A stretch of 10,459 bases of DNA from Actinomycetota bacterium (GTDB lineage Bacteria; Actinomycetota; Actinomycetes; Nanopelagicales; Nanopelagicaceae): NCBI GenBank assembly GCA_947457445.1, contig CANGVO010000025.1:1-10459 (forward strand), given 5' to 3'. The notes under the pieces were generated by a model. That model saw only the letters and a program-made list of their open reading frames with translations, ran no database searches and was not told where the DNA came from. Positions 1 through 6,658 of the stretch are shown here, piece by piece. Both the position numbers and the translations under genes were made by a program. Each line of letters begins with the position of its first letter. Position 1 is the stretch's first letter.

Positions 1-30
1 AATTAATACCATTCTCTGGCATTGACTTAT

Positions 31-53
31 GGCACGCTGTTGAGTTCTCAAGG
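31..53 (-). promoter_or_regulatory. rRNA leader boxA/boxC-like antitermination and processing motif
   Basis: On the minus strand this reads CCTTGAGAACTCAACAG followed by CGTGCC. The block TTGAGAACTCAA-AG-GTG is strongly conserved upstream of 16S genes in Actinobacteria. In mycobacteria the GAACUCAAUAG part is the boxC RNA bound by NusA, and the neighbouring part is boxA-like. Its expected roles are Nus-dependent antitermination of rRNA transcription and processing of the precursor. The identification rests on recalled sequence similarity. Confidence 0.75.
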
Positions 54-72
54 TACGGATGCGCACTGCTTT

Positions 73-87
73 TCGGCTTTTGGCCGA
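73..87 (-). other. small hairpin in the rRNA leader
   Basis: The minus strand has a perfect 5-bp stem, TCGGC/GCCGA, with the 5-base loop CAAAA, about 20 bases upstream of the boxA/boxC-like motif. A short hairpin just before boxA is the arrangement expected of a boxB-like element, but boxB is not conserved in sequence, so the role is inference. No U-run follows it, so it is not a terminator. Confidence 0.4.
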
Positions 88-106
88 TTTTCAGGGCAGA
101 CCGCCA

Positions 107-136
107 AATCTAGTCCATGCACGCGGGCACGGTCAA
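107..136 (-). promoter_or_regulatory. rRNA promoter P2 (proximal)
   Basis: On the minus strand a -35 hexamer TTGACC (136-131) is followed by an 18-base spacer and a -10 hexamer TAGATT (112-107), matching the actinobacterial TANNNT form. The start site would be near 100. Its -35 (TTTGACC) is identical to that of the upstream promoter at 239-211, as expected for tandem rRNA promoters. The 18-base spacer and imperfect -10 make it the less certain of the two. Confidence 0.55.
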
Positions 137-210
137 ACCGGCCTTTGTAAGAGCTAGATCTGGAAGATGCTGTACGGCCTAAATCGTCCGTTTACACAGC
201 AAGGAGCGTA

Positions 211-239
211 ACTATAGGCCGACGGGGTGCAGGGGTCAA
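211..239 (-). promoter_or_regulatory. rRNA promoter P1 (distal)
   Basis: On the minus strand a -35 hexamer TTGACC (239-234), a 17-base spacer and a -10 hexamer TATAGT (216-211) form a near-consensus housekeeping promoter. The predicted start site is about 204. It lies between the probable tyrS terminator and the rRNA leader motif, so it should drive the rRNA operon. The stretch immediately upstream of the -35 is not notably AT-rich, so no clear UP element is seen there; T-rich sequence appears only further up, near 281-305. Confidence 0.7.
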
Positions 240-288
240 ATCCGCCTACCTAAAGGACAAGTGGGATTGGTCATAGCCCTAAAAACCT

Positions 289-329
289 AAAAAATAGCGT
301 TTTTATACGTAAAAATGGCCTTAAACGCT
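289..329 (-). terminator. probable intrinsic terminator after tyrS
   Basis: Fifteen bases past the tyrS stop, the minus strand has AGCGTTT (329-323), then after a 20-base loop the exact complement AAACGCT (302-296), followed by A and a run of six T (294-289). The stem is only 7 bp and the loop is long, though the loop contains a further A/T-rich near-palindrome (TTTTTACGTATAAAAA) that could extend pairing. It would end the arg-tyrS transcript before the rRNA promoters. Confidence 0.55.
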
Positions 330-343
330 GGCAGAGATGGCTT

Positions 344-1636
344 TTAGAGCAGTTCTACGGCAGCTAAATCGCGCTTGCCTTTACGTAAAACCGCATATTT
401 ACCGCATAAAAAGTCAGATTTTGAGGGTGCAAAATCTTCACCTGAAATCTTTTCATTATTTAGATACGCGCCACCCTCTTTAACGATTCGTCGCGCTGCC
501 GACTTCGAATCGACCACTCCGGTTGCAGCTAGTAGATCTACCCATGTTGGAATTGGTTCTCCATTTTTAACTGTTGTTCGCGGTAGTTCGGCTAGAGCAG
601 ATGCCAAAGTAGCTTCATCTAATTCAGAAAGTTCACCTTGTCCAAAGAGTGCGCGTGCAGCGGCTTCCACACGTTCGCAAATATCGGCGCTATGAACCAG
701 CGAAGTAAGTTCGCGAGCAAGTGCACGGTGAGCTTCACGTGCTCCTGGATTTTCTGCATGAGATTTTTCGAGCGCTTCGATTTCTTCACGGGATTTAAAT
801 GAGAAAACTTTTAAGAAATTGATTACATCTTTGTCATCAGTATTTAACCAATATTGGAAGAATGCATACGGGGACGTCATCTCTGGATCTAGCCAAATCG
901 CTCCTCCCGCTGTCTTTCCAAACTTAGAACCATCTGCCTTGGCAAGCAGTGGAATTGTTAAAGCATGGCCGCTTCCAGATTCAATACGTCGAATTAGATC
1001 TAATCCTGCGGTGATATTTCCCCACTGATCAGATCCGCCCAATTGAAGTGTGCAGTTATAGCGACGATAAAGTTCAAGAAAATCAAATGACTGTAAAACT
1101 TGGTAAGAAAATTCGGTATAAGAAATTCCACCGGCTTCAAGACGAGATGAAACCGAATCTTTCGATAGCATTTGATTGACACTGAAATGTTTGCCAACAT
1201 CTCGTAAAAACTCGATCGCAGAAAGCGGCGAAGTCCAGTCAAGGTTGTTGGCAACTATTGCAGCATTGTCTTTGGCATTGAAATCTAAGTACTTTGAAAC
1301 TTGAACCCGAATTCGGTCTACCCAAGCTGCGACTACATCGGTTGTATTGAGGCTGCGCTCTTCACTTTTTCCGCTGGGATCACCGATAAGTCCGGTCGCC
1401 CCTCCCACGAGTGCGATTGGAATGTGGCCTGCTAATTGGAAGCGGCGCAAGGCAAGTAGCACCACGAGGTTACCAACGTGCAAACTCGGAGCGGTTGGAT
1501 CAAAGCCAATGTAGAGCGTGGTTGGCTTTGCTAATGACTGGATTAGCGCTGCCTCGTCGGTTGATTGCGAGAAGAGGCCGCGCCATTTGAAATCTTCGAT
1601 TAGCGCCTTTGATTGAGTTGCCACGTTTGGGTTCAC
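344..1636 (-). CDS. tyrS: tyrosyl-tRNA synthetase
   Basis: This cytoplasmic class I synthetase charges tRNA-Tyr with tyrosine using ATP. At 430 residues it has the usual bacterial TyrS length. The catalytic domain (about 35-330) carries the HIGH-type motif HVGN (53-56) inside YIGFDPTAPSLHVGN, the tyrosine-pocket segment SYQVLQSFDF (177-186), GGSDQWGNI (200-208) and the KMSKS-type loop KFGKT (238-242). A C-terminal S4 RNA-binding domain covers about 363-428. The start is GTG at 1636-1634, sharing GTGA with the argH stop, which suggests translational coupling. The purine-rich GGGGGAG lies almost on top of this GTG, too close for a normal ribosome site. A second in-frame GTG (codon 5, 1624-1622) sits 11 bases downstream of it and could be the true start. 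It is the last gene of the arg cluster, and a likely terminator follows. Confidence 0.97.
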   Translation of the reverse strand: MNPNVATQSKALIEDFKWRGLFSQSTDEAALIQSLAKPTTLYIGFDPTAPSLHVGNLVVLLALRRFQLAGHIPIALVGGATGLIGDPSGKSEERSLNTTDVVAAWVDRIRVQVSKYLDFNAKDNAAIVANNLDWTSPLSAIEFLRDVGKHFSVNQMLSKDSVSSRLEAGGISYTEFSYQVLQSFDFLELYRRYNCTLQLGGSDQWGNITAGLDLIRRIESGSGHALTIPLLAKADGSKFGKTAGGAIWLDPEMTSPYAFFQYWLNTDDKDVINFLKVFSFKSREEIEALEKSHAENPGAREAHRALARELTSLVHSADICERVEAAARALFGQGELSELDEATLASALAELPRTTVKNGEPIPTWVDLLAATGVVDSKSAARRIVKEGGAYLNNEKISGEDFAPSKSDFLCGKYAVLRKGKRDLAAVELL

Positions 1637-3060
1637 TCCCCCATCATCTCTGAGAAGACTCTCATCTGGTCGGATAATTTCTTTTCGGCACTCTTAATGT
1701 CGGAGTTAGCAGCAGCGAGTTGGGCGACCAGAGCAGCACCACCCGTGGCACCGACCGTCGTGCGAGATGCGATCGCACCTTCAACTGTTAGCACTTTGCG
1801 GATTTCTGGTGTCAGTTGTGGGTGCACTTGGAGGAAGTCAGCGTCACTTAAATCGTGGAGATCTATTTTCCTCGTTTCACAAAGTGCAACGCATTTACCC
1901 GCTGCTTCATGAGCTAAAGCGAATGGCACATTAGATCGAACTAAGAAATCAGCAATCTCTGTTGCAAGTGAGAATCCCTGGGGAGCCGCCTTTAACATTT
2001 TCGCGCGATCAAAAGTTGTTGTCGCAACCATGCCAGAAACTGCAGGCAGAACCAGTATTAAAGTATCAATTGAATCGAAGAGCGGCTCTTTATCTTCTTG
2101 TAAATCGCGGTTGTATGCAAAGGGAAGCCCTTTGAGCATCGCAAGTACACCTGTGAGATTTCCAATCAAACGACCCGCCTTGCCGCGCGCTAACTCGGCC
2201 ATATCAGGATTCTTCTTCTGAGGCATTATCGATGAACCAGTTGAATATGCATCGGCAACTTTCGCCCAACCGAATTCAGTCGTCGCCCAAATGCACCACT
2301 CTTCACCAATACGAGATAAGTGCACACCAACCATGGAGATTATAAAAAGAGCTTCCGCTACGAAGTCTCGATCAGAAACGCCGTCGATGCTATTGGCACT
2401 CGACGAAGAAAATCCTAAATCTTTCGCGGTAACTTCTGGCTTTAGACCAAGTCCCGATCCCGCTAATGCACCTGAACCAAGTGGACTTACCGAAGTGCGT
2501 TTTAACCAATCTTGTATCCGATCGAGATCGCGCGCGAATGCGTGAATATGTTTAGCGATCTCATGACCAAATAGAATTGGTTGTGCATGCTGCATATGCG
2601 TGAAACCTGGCGCTGGTGCATCACCGTATTCTGCAGCCTTTGCTGAAAGAGCTTTCTGTAATTCCAAAATCATTTGTGCGATTTCCATCATGTGATCTAT
2701 TGCGAAGAGTTTCAAATCTGTGGCAACCTGATCATTTCGAGATCGACCTGCCCGAAGTGCTCCCCCAACCTCGCCTATCTTCTCGGTCAGACCTCGTTCT
2801 AAAGCGCTATGAACATCTTCATCATCTTCGGAAGCAACGAACTTTCCAATGGCAACTTCATCTATCAATTCACGAAGTGCTTTTTCGATCTGATGAGCAA
2901 CTTCTTTTGAAAGTAAACCTGATGCACTTAGAACGCGCAGGTGCGCCAGAGAAGAACGCAGGTCATATGGCGCCAAGCGCCAGTCAAAGTCGACGCTACG
3001 GGAAAGTGCGAATACAGCATCGGCTGGTGCAGCCGAGAATCGTCCACCCCAAAGAGCCAT
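1633..3060 (-). CDS. argH: argininosuccinate lyase
   Basis: ArgH splits argininosuccinate into arginine and fumarate, the last step of arginine synthesis; it is a cytoplasmic homotetramer of the fumarase/aspartase superfamily. The superfamily signature GSSIMPQKKNP is at 275-285, with the catalytic Ser expected at 277 and Lys283 beside it. The second active-site region, FTHMQHAQP (153-161), carries the His at 155, and SRNDQ (107-111) is the usual substrate-binding block. At 475 residues it is full length with no internal gap. The ATG start shares one base with the argR stop (TAATG) and the TGA stop overlaps the tyrS start, so it sits inside one polycistron. In many actinobacteria argG precedes argH; here argR is directly upstream. 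Confidence 0.97.
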   Translation of the reverse strand: MALWGGRFSAAPADAVFALSRSVDFDWRLAPYDLRSSLAHLRVLSASGLLSKEVAHQIEKALRELIDEVAIGKFVASEDDEDVHSALERGLTEKIGEVGGALRAGRSRNDQVATDLKLFAIDHMMEIAQMILELQKALSAKAAEYGDAPAPGFTHMQHAQPILFGHEIAKHIHAFARDLDRIQDWLKRTSVSPLGSGALAGSGLGLKPEVTAKDLGFSSSSANSIDGVSDRDFVAEALFIISMVGVHLSRIGEEWCIWATTEFGWAKVADAYSTGSSIMPQKKNPDMAELARGKAGRLIGNLTGVLAMLKGLPFAYNRDLQEDKEPLFDSIDTLILVLPAVSGMVATTTFDRAKMLKAAPQGFSLATEIADFLVRSNVPFALAHEAAGKCVALCETRKIDLHDLSDADFLQVHPQLTPEIRKVLTVEGAIASRTTVGATGGAALVAQLAAANSDIKSAEKKLSDQMRVFSEMMGE

Positions 3061-3563
3061 TATTTTGCCTTTCGTTTTGCAGAAGAATTCTTAACTGCGC
3101 CAAAGTTGAGCAATTCTTTCGCAAGTTCGGCTCCACCGCTTGCCTTCTTGGATACAACTAGGACCGTGTCGTCGCCGGCAATCGTGCCGATAATGTTTTC
3201 CAGTCCAGAATTATCTAGAGAACTGGCTAGAAACTGTGCCCCTCCGGGCGGTGTGCGAACAACGGCGAGGTTTCCGGATGCTTCAACTGAAAGAATCAGA
3301 TCGGATGGAAGAGGCATGGATCTGGCTATCGAACCATCGGCTGTTGTTCCTAATTGATAAACAAGTTCCCCAGACTCGCTACGCGAGCGAACTGCGCCGA
3401 GCTCTTCTAGGTCTCGACTTGCGGTCGCTTGCGTAACTACAAAACCCGCTTTTTTCAGCAATTTAACTAAATCTGACTGCGAGTGAACTACTCCGGCTTT
3501 GATCAGCGCAATTGCCTTGGCTCGTCGCGCCGAAACAGAATTCGAATTTAAAACTTTAGCCAT
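3060..3563 (-). CDS. argR: arginine repressor ArgR
   Basis: ArgR is the arginine-sensing transcription factor of arginine biosynthesis. In characterised members it forms a hexamer that binds paired 18-bp ARG boxes when arginine is bound. The N-terminal winged helix-turn-helix (about 10-70) ends in the family motif TQATASRDL (44-52). The C-terminal oligomerisation and arginine-binding domain (about 95-160) carries NLAVVRTPPGGAQ (98-110) and GTIAGDD (126-132), where the paired Asp residues contact arginine in the family. Its 167 residues include a short basic tail, SAKRKAK. The ATG start lies within the end of argD (8-base overlap) and is preceded six bases upstream by GAGAGG, a good ribosome site. 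Its probable operator is at 7684-7721 upstream of argC, so it would repress its own operon. Confidence 0.96.
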   Translation of the reverse strand: MAKVLNSNSVSARRAKAIALIKAGVVHSQSDLVKLLKKAGFVVTQATASRDLEELGAVRSRSESGELVYQLGTTADGSIARSMPLPSDLILSVEASGNLAVVRTPPGGAQFLASSLDNSGLENIIGTIAGDDTVLVVSKKASGGAELAKELLNFGAVKNSSAKRKAK

Positions 3564-4737
3564 GGTTAACCTCTCTCATTGCCTTTGCAAATGCAGCAAT
3601 AAATTTATCTATCTGAACCTTGGTAACAATTAGGGCTGGCGCAATACGAATGGTCTCAAAGTTTGGCGCATTAACTAAAAATCCATTCTTGGCCAATAAA
3701 GCGGCAAGATCTTTTGCATATTCGCCATCAAGAGCTATTCCGATCAGTAGACCGCGACCACGTACTTCTTTAACACCACGAATAGCGCTGAGCTTTATTT
3801 TCAGCCGTTTTTCAAAACTGCGTGCTTGGCTCATCAAGCGGTTCTTTTCTATTACAGAAATCGCCGCCAATCCCGCTGCTGCTGCAATGGGGTTGCCACC
3901 AAAGGTAGTTCCATGTTCTCCCGGAACAAACTGTGGAGTTGTACTTCCTAGAGTAATCATTGCGCCGAGTGGGAGTCCGCCGCCAATTCCCTTGGCCAAG
4001 GTAATTACATCTGGACGGATATTTTCGTGTTCGTATCCAAACCAGTTTCCTGTTCGGCCCATTCCGGTTTGTACACAATCCAGGACAAGGAGAACACCGT
4101 GTTCGTTGCACAAATTTCGTAAATCTTTTAAATATCCTTCGGGGGGCGTTATTACTCCCGCTTCGCCAAGGATTGGCTCAACTATGACCATCGCAGTCTT
4201 CCTGGAAACTGCTTTGCGCATCGCCGAAATATCTCCAAAAGCCACGTGCTTAATATCTTTGAGAAGCGGTCTAAATGGAGCCCTCTTACTTTCCTGCCCA
4301 GTTAGCGAAAGCGCACCCATGGTTCGTCCGTGAAACGCGCCAGTTGTTGCAACGATCTTCGTTCTGCCGGTTTTTCGGGAAACTTTTAGCGCCGCTTCAT
4401 TGGCTTCGGCACCTGAATTACAGAAGAAAATTCGTGCTGTGTTATCTCCAGTTAACTCTTGAAGTTTCTTAGCTAGCGCCAATCCAGCAGGGTGGCTGTA
4501 GAAATTACTGACATGACCAAGTTTTGAAACCTGCGTCGAAACCGATTTCACTATCGCTGGATGCGCATGACCAAGAATATTTGTGGCGATTCCGCTGAGA
4601 AAGTCTAAATACTTCTTCTTGTTCGCATCAGTTACCAGTAGGCCCTTGCCAGAGACCAAGGTTATCTCTGGAGTGCCATAGTTCAATTGCATAACGTCTT
4701 CCCATAGTGGCGCAGTCATTTTTTTAGCTGAACTCAT
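3556..4737 (-). CDS. argD: acetylornithine aminotransferase
   Basis: ArgD is a PLP-dependent class III aminotransferase that converts N-acetylglutamate semialdehyde to N-acetylornithine using glutamate; some ArgD proteins also serve lysine synthesis. Visible features are CNSGAEANEAA (106-116, PLP phosphate binding), FHGRT (135-139), the PLP-pyridine Asp220, the Schiff-base Lys249 in TLAKGIGGG, and GTTFGGNP (276-283). The 393 residues match the family. One oddity: the segment after Asp220 reads DCVQTGMGRTG where the family normally has DEVQTG, a Glu to Cys change confirmed in the codon TGT (4079-4077). The ATG start overlaps the argB stop as ATGA, with GGTGAG three bases upstream as a weak ribosome site. 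Met7 is an alternative start but has no ribosome site of its own. Confidence 0.95.
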   Translation of the reverse strand: MSSAKKMTAPLWEDVMQLNYGTPEITLVSGKGLLVTDANKKKYLDFLSGIATNILGHAHPAIVKSVSTQVSKLGHVSNFYSHPAGLALAKKLQELTGDNTARIFFCNSGAEANEAALKVSRKTGRTKIVATTGAFHGRTMGALSLTGQESKRAPFRPLLKDIKHVAFGDISAMRKAVSRKTAMVIVEPILGEAGVITPPEGYLKDLRNLCNEHGVLLVLDCVQTGMGRTGNWFGYEHENIRPDVITLAKGIGGGLPLGAMITLGSTTPQFVPGEHGTTFGGNPIAAAAGLAAISVIEKNRLMSQARSFEKRLKIKLSAIRGVKEVRGRGLLIGIALDGEYAKDLAALLAKNGFLVNAPNFETIRIAPALIVTKVQIDKFIAAFAKAMREVNHG

Positions 4738-5519
4738 TTGCTCACCAAAGTTCCCCCTGTTTCACCTAACGCCGCAGCGAAGGCAGATGGATCTGTTCCA
4801 TCGATAATTCGAACCGCACTTGCACCACCATCTATTGCATCTAGACAGGCTTGAACCTTCGGCGCCATTCCTTCTGCAAATGTTGATTTAATCGAAGACA
4901 ATTCGTCATATGAGATCTGCGAAATTAGAGAACTAGTATCCGGCCATGAACGATAGATTCCCGCAACATCGGTCATTATGATCAAACACTTTGCATTCAG
5001 TGCACCTGCGATAGCCGCGGCCGCAAGATCCGCATTTACATTCAATCCACCCTTGAAGCTTTCATCAATTGCTATCGGGGAAATCACGGGAACCTGACCG
5101 CCCTTAAGTGCGTTTTGAATTGCTTGGGGGTTAACTGCAGTAATGACACCAACGAGTCCGATATCAATCGGATCACCGTTGACCAGTTTTCGCATGGGTT
5201 CGGCTATCAAAGATTCGCTGGTTCGTCCCGATAGTGAAACGGCGCTTACACCCTCGCGCTGCAAAGATTTCGCGACACCTGGGCCAACTTCTTCTACTAA
5301 AACTTTCTCTACGATTTCAAAAACTTCTGGGGTTGTTACACGAAATCCACCGATAAATTCTGAAGCTACACTAGCCGCTTTCAGTGCAACATCAATTTGA
5401 GGTCCGCCGCCGTGGACAATTACCAACTCGACCCCGTCGTGTTGGGCAGTAGCTATCGCCTTTGCAAAAGCCCCATTTTCATCTTTCATGGCGTGTCCAC
5501 CAAATTTAACCACGATCAT
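4734..5519 (-). CDS. argB: acetylglutamate kinase (short form, probably not arginine-inhibited)
   Basis: ArgB phosphorylates N-acetylglutamate with ATP, the second step of ornithine synthesis. Amino-acid-kinase motifs are clear: Lys5 with GG (VKFGG), HGGGPQ (36-41), substrate-binding Arg60 in GGFRVT, NVNAD (160-164) and Lys221 in GMAPK. The 261 residues begin directly at the kinase core. The reading frame upstream of the ATG meets a stop within about a dozen codons and has no other start codon, so the N-terminal helix typical of arginine-inhibited hexameric enzymes is really absent. The C-terminal arginine-site signature of those enzymes (GR-PH--LLE) is also missing; here the end reads RIIDGTDPSAFAAALGETGG. 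The start overlaps argJ as ATGA and no ribosome site is seen, so translation is probably coupled. Confidence 0.94.
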   Translation of the reverse strand: MIVVKFGGHAMKDENGAFAKAIATAQHDGVELVIVHGGGPQIDVALKAASVASEFIGGFRVTTPEVFEIVEKVLVEEVGPGVAKSLQREGVSAVSLSGRTSESLIAEPMRKLVNGDPIDIGLVGVITAVNPQAIQNALKGGQVPVISPIAIDESFKGGLNVNADLAAAAIAGALNAKCLIIMTDVAGIYRSWPDTSSLISQISYDELSSIKSTFAEGMAPKVQACLDAIDGGASAVRIIDGTDPSAFAAALGETGGTLVSK

Positions 5520-6658
5520 GTTGCGTAGGCCGAGTTCTCGTGTACGTAATCATGAGAAAGATCATTTGTGAAAACTGTTGCGGCGCAGCTTCCGACCTTT
5601 AGATCTACTTGAATCGTTACTAAGCGATTGGCAAAAGAAACTTTATTTCGGTCTTCAAATGGAGCACTAGATTTAGCAACCTTAACTCCATTGAGAGTTA
5701 CATCAATATCTAGCGGATTCAATTTAGCTTTCGCTGTTCCAACAGCGGCTAAAACTCTTCCCCAGTTTGGATCTGCTCCGAAAATCGCACATTTTAGTAA
5801 ATTGTTACGTGCGCATGCCCGGGCTACTTCCACGGCATCGTTTTCGGAAGCCGCGCCAACAATTTCTATCGCGACCGTTTTGGTTGAGCCTTCCGCATCA
5901 GCAATCAACTGCTGCGAGAGCGAGCCGCAAATCTGCATAAGTGCGCTCTCTAACTCCTCTACATTTGGCTGATATCCACTAGCTCCTGATCCCATCAAAA
6001 GAACGGTGTCATTAGTCGATGTACATCCATCGGAGTCAATCCTGTTAAATGTTCGATCACAGACTCTTTCAAAGATATCTTGTGCATTAATTGGCAGAAC
6101 CGCATCAGTCATCACGACCGAGAGCATTGTTGCAAGTGCTGGCGCAAGCATTCCAGCGCCTTTTGCTACTCCCGAAATTTCGAAATTCTGGTTATTAAAA
6201 CTCGCTATCTTCGAAACGCTATCGGTTGTCATAATGGCACTAGCCACATCTTGCAAGGTCTCAGTAGATAATATTTTTGATATCTGATCTATTCCGGAGA
6301 TGATTTTTTCCATTGGTAATAGTTCACCAATCAAACCAGTTGAGCAGACGACTACTTCACCGGATGAAATTCCGAGCATTGCACCAACGCGCTCTGCTGT
6401 CTGATGGGTGTCGGCAAATCCTTGCGGACCCGTACATGCATTTGCTCCTCCAGAGTTTAGAATGGCAGCACGCACAATTTTTTCCTTTGTAACTTGCTTA
6501 CTCCAGATAACCGGGGCGGCAACGACTTGATTACTCGTATAAACAGCCGCAGCGTCAAAATTGGGGCCAGTATTTACAATCAAAGTTAAATCCAGCGCAC
6601 CAGTGCTCTTAAGCCCTGCAGCGCAAGATGCAGCTTTAAATCCGTCAGGGAGTTTCAT
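5516..6658 (-). CDS. argJ: glutamate/ornithine N-acetyltransferase ArgJ
   Basis: ArgJ moves the acetyl group from N-acetylornithine to glutamate, releasing ornithine and regenerating N-acetylglutamate; bifunctional members also use acetyl-CoA. Sequence alone does not tell mono- from bifunctional forms. The precursor cuts itself between Ala176 and Thr177 in the motif ALATMLS, Thr177 becoming the catalytic nucleophile. Other family blocks are NSGGANACTG (68-77), the oxyanion-hole segment CSTGLIG (105-111), KGAGM (166-170), STNDT (214-218), GADPNWGR (294-301) and the C-terminal HENSAYAT. At 380 residues it is of usual length. The ATG overlaps the argC stop as ATGA, with GGAG almost adjacent. No separate acetylglutamate synthase is in the window. 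Confidence 0.96.
   Translation of the reverse strand: MKLPDGFKAASCAAGLKSTGALDLTLIVNTGPNFDAAAVYTSNQVVAAPVIWSKQVTKEKIVRAAILNSGGANACTGPQGFADTHQTAERVGAMLGISSGEVVVCSTGLIGELLPMEKIISGIDQISKILSTETLQDVASAIMTTDSVSKIASFNNQNFEISGVAKGAGMLAPALATMLSVVMTDAVLPINAQDIFERVCDRTFNRIDSDGCTSTNDTVLLMGSGASGYQPNVEELESALMQICGSLSQQLIADAEGSTKTVAIEIVGAASENDAVEVARACARNNLLKCAIFGADPNWGRVLAAVGTAKAKLNPLDIDVTLNGVKVAKSSAPFEDRNKVSFANRLVTIQVDLKVGSCAATVFTNDLSHDYVHENSAYAT

Larger units (their letters stand above)
1..204 (-). other. 5' leader of a pre-rRNA transcript (16S gene lies beyond the left edge)
   Basis: This non-coding stretch follows two rRNA-type promoters and holds the conserved actinobacterial leader motif at 31-53, so it is read as the start of the rRNA operon transcript running leftward out of the window. 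No mature 16S sequence is recognisable here, and the gene should begin shortly beyond position 1. The right boundary is the start site predicted for the upstream promoter (about 204) and is approximate. There is no credible ORF in it. The leader probably also carries one arm of the RNase III processing stem, but the partner would lie outside the window. Confidence 0.75.

Noticed and set aside
1641..1740. Internal promoter for tyrS in the 3' end of argH
   Set aside because: I looked for -35 and -10 pairs on the minus strand and found no combination with acceptable hexamers and spacing.
2616..3161. 181-codon open frame on the plus strand opposite argH and argR
   Set aside because: It lies wholly antisense to two well-supported genes, and its translation shows no recognisable family.
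3812..4111. 99-codon minus-strand frame inside argD
   Set aside because: It is an out-of-frame reading of argD, whose own frame is continuous with all catalytic motifs, so there is no sign of a frameshift.
3620..4333. 237-codon open frame on the plus strand opposite argD
   Set aside because: It mirrors the argD coding frame; the Pro/Ser/Arg-rich translation is typical of an antisense shadow and has no domain I recognise.
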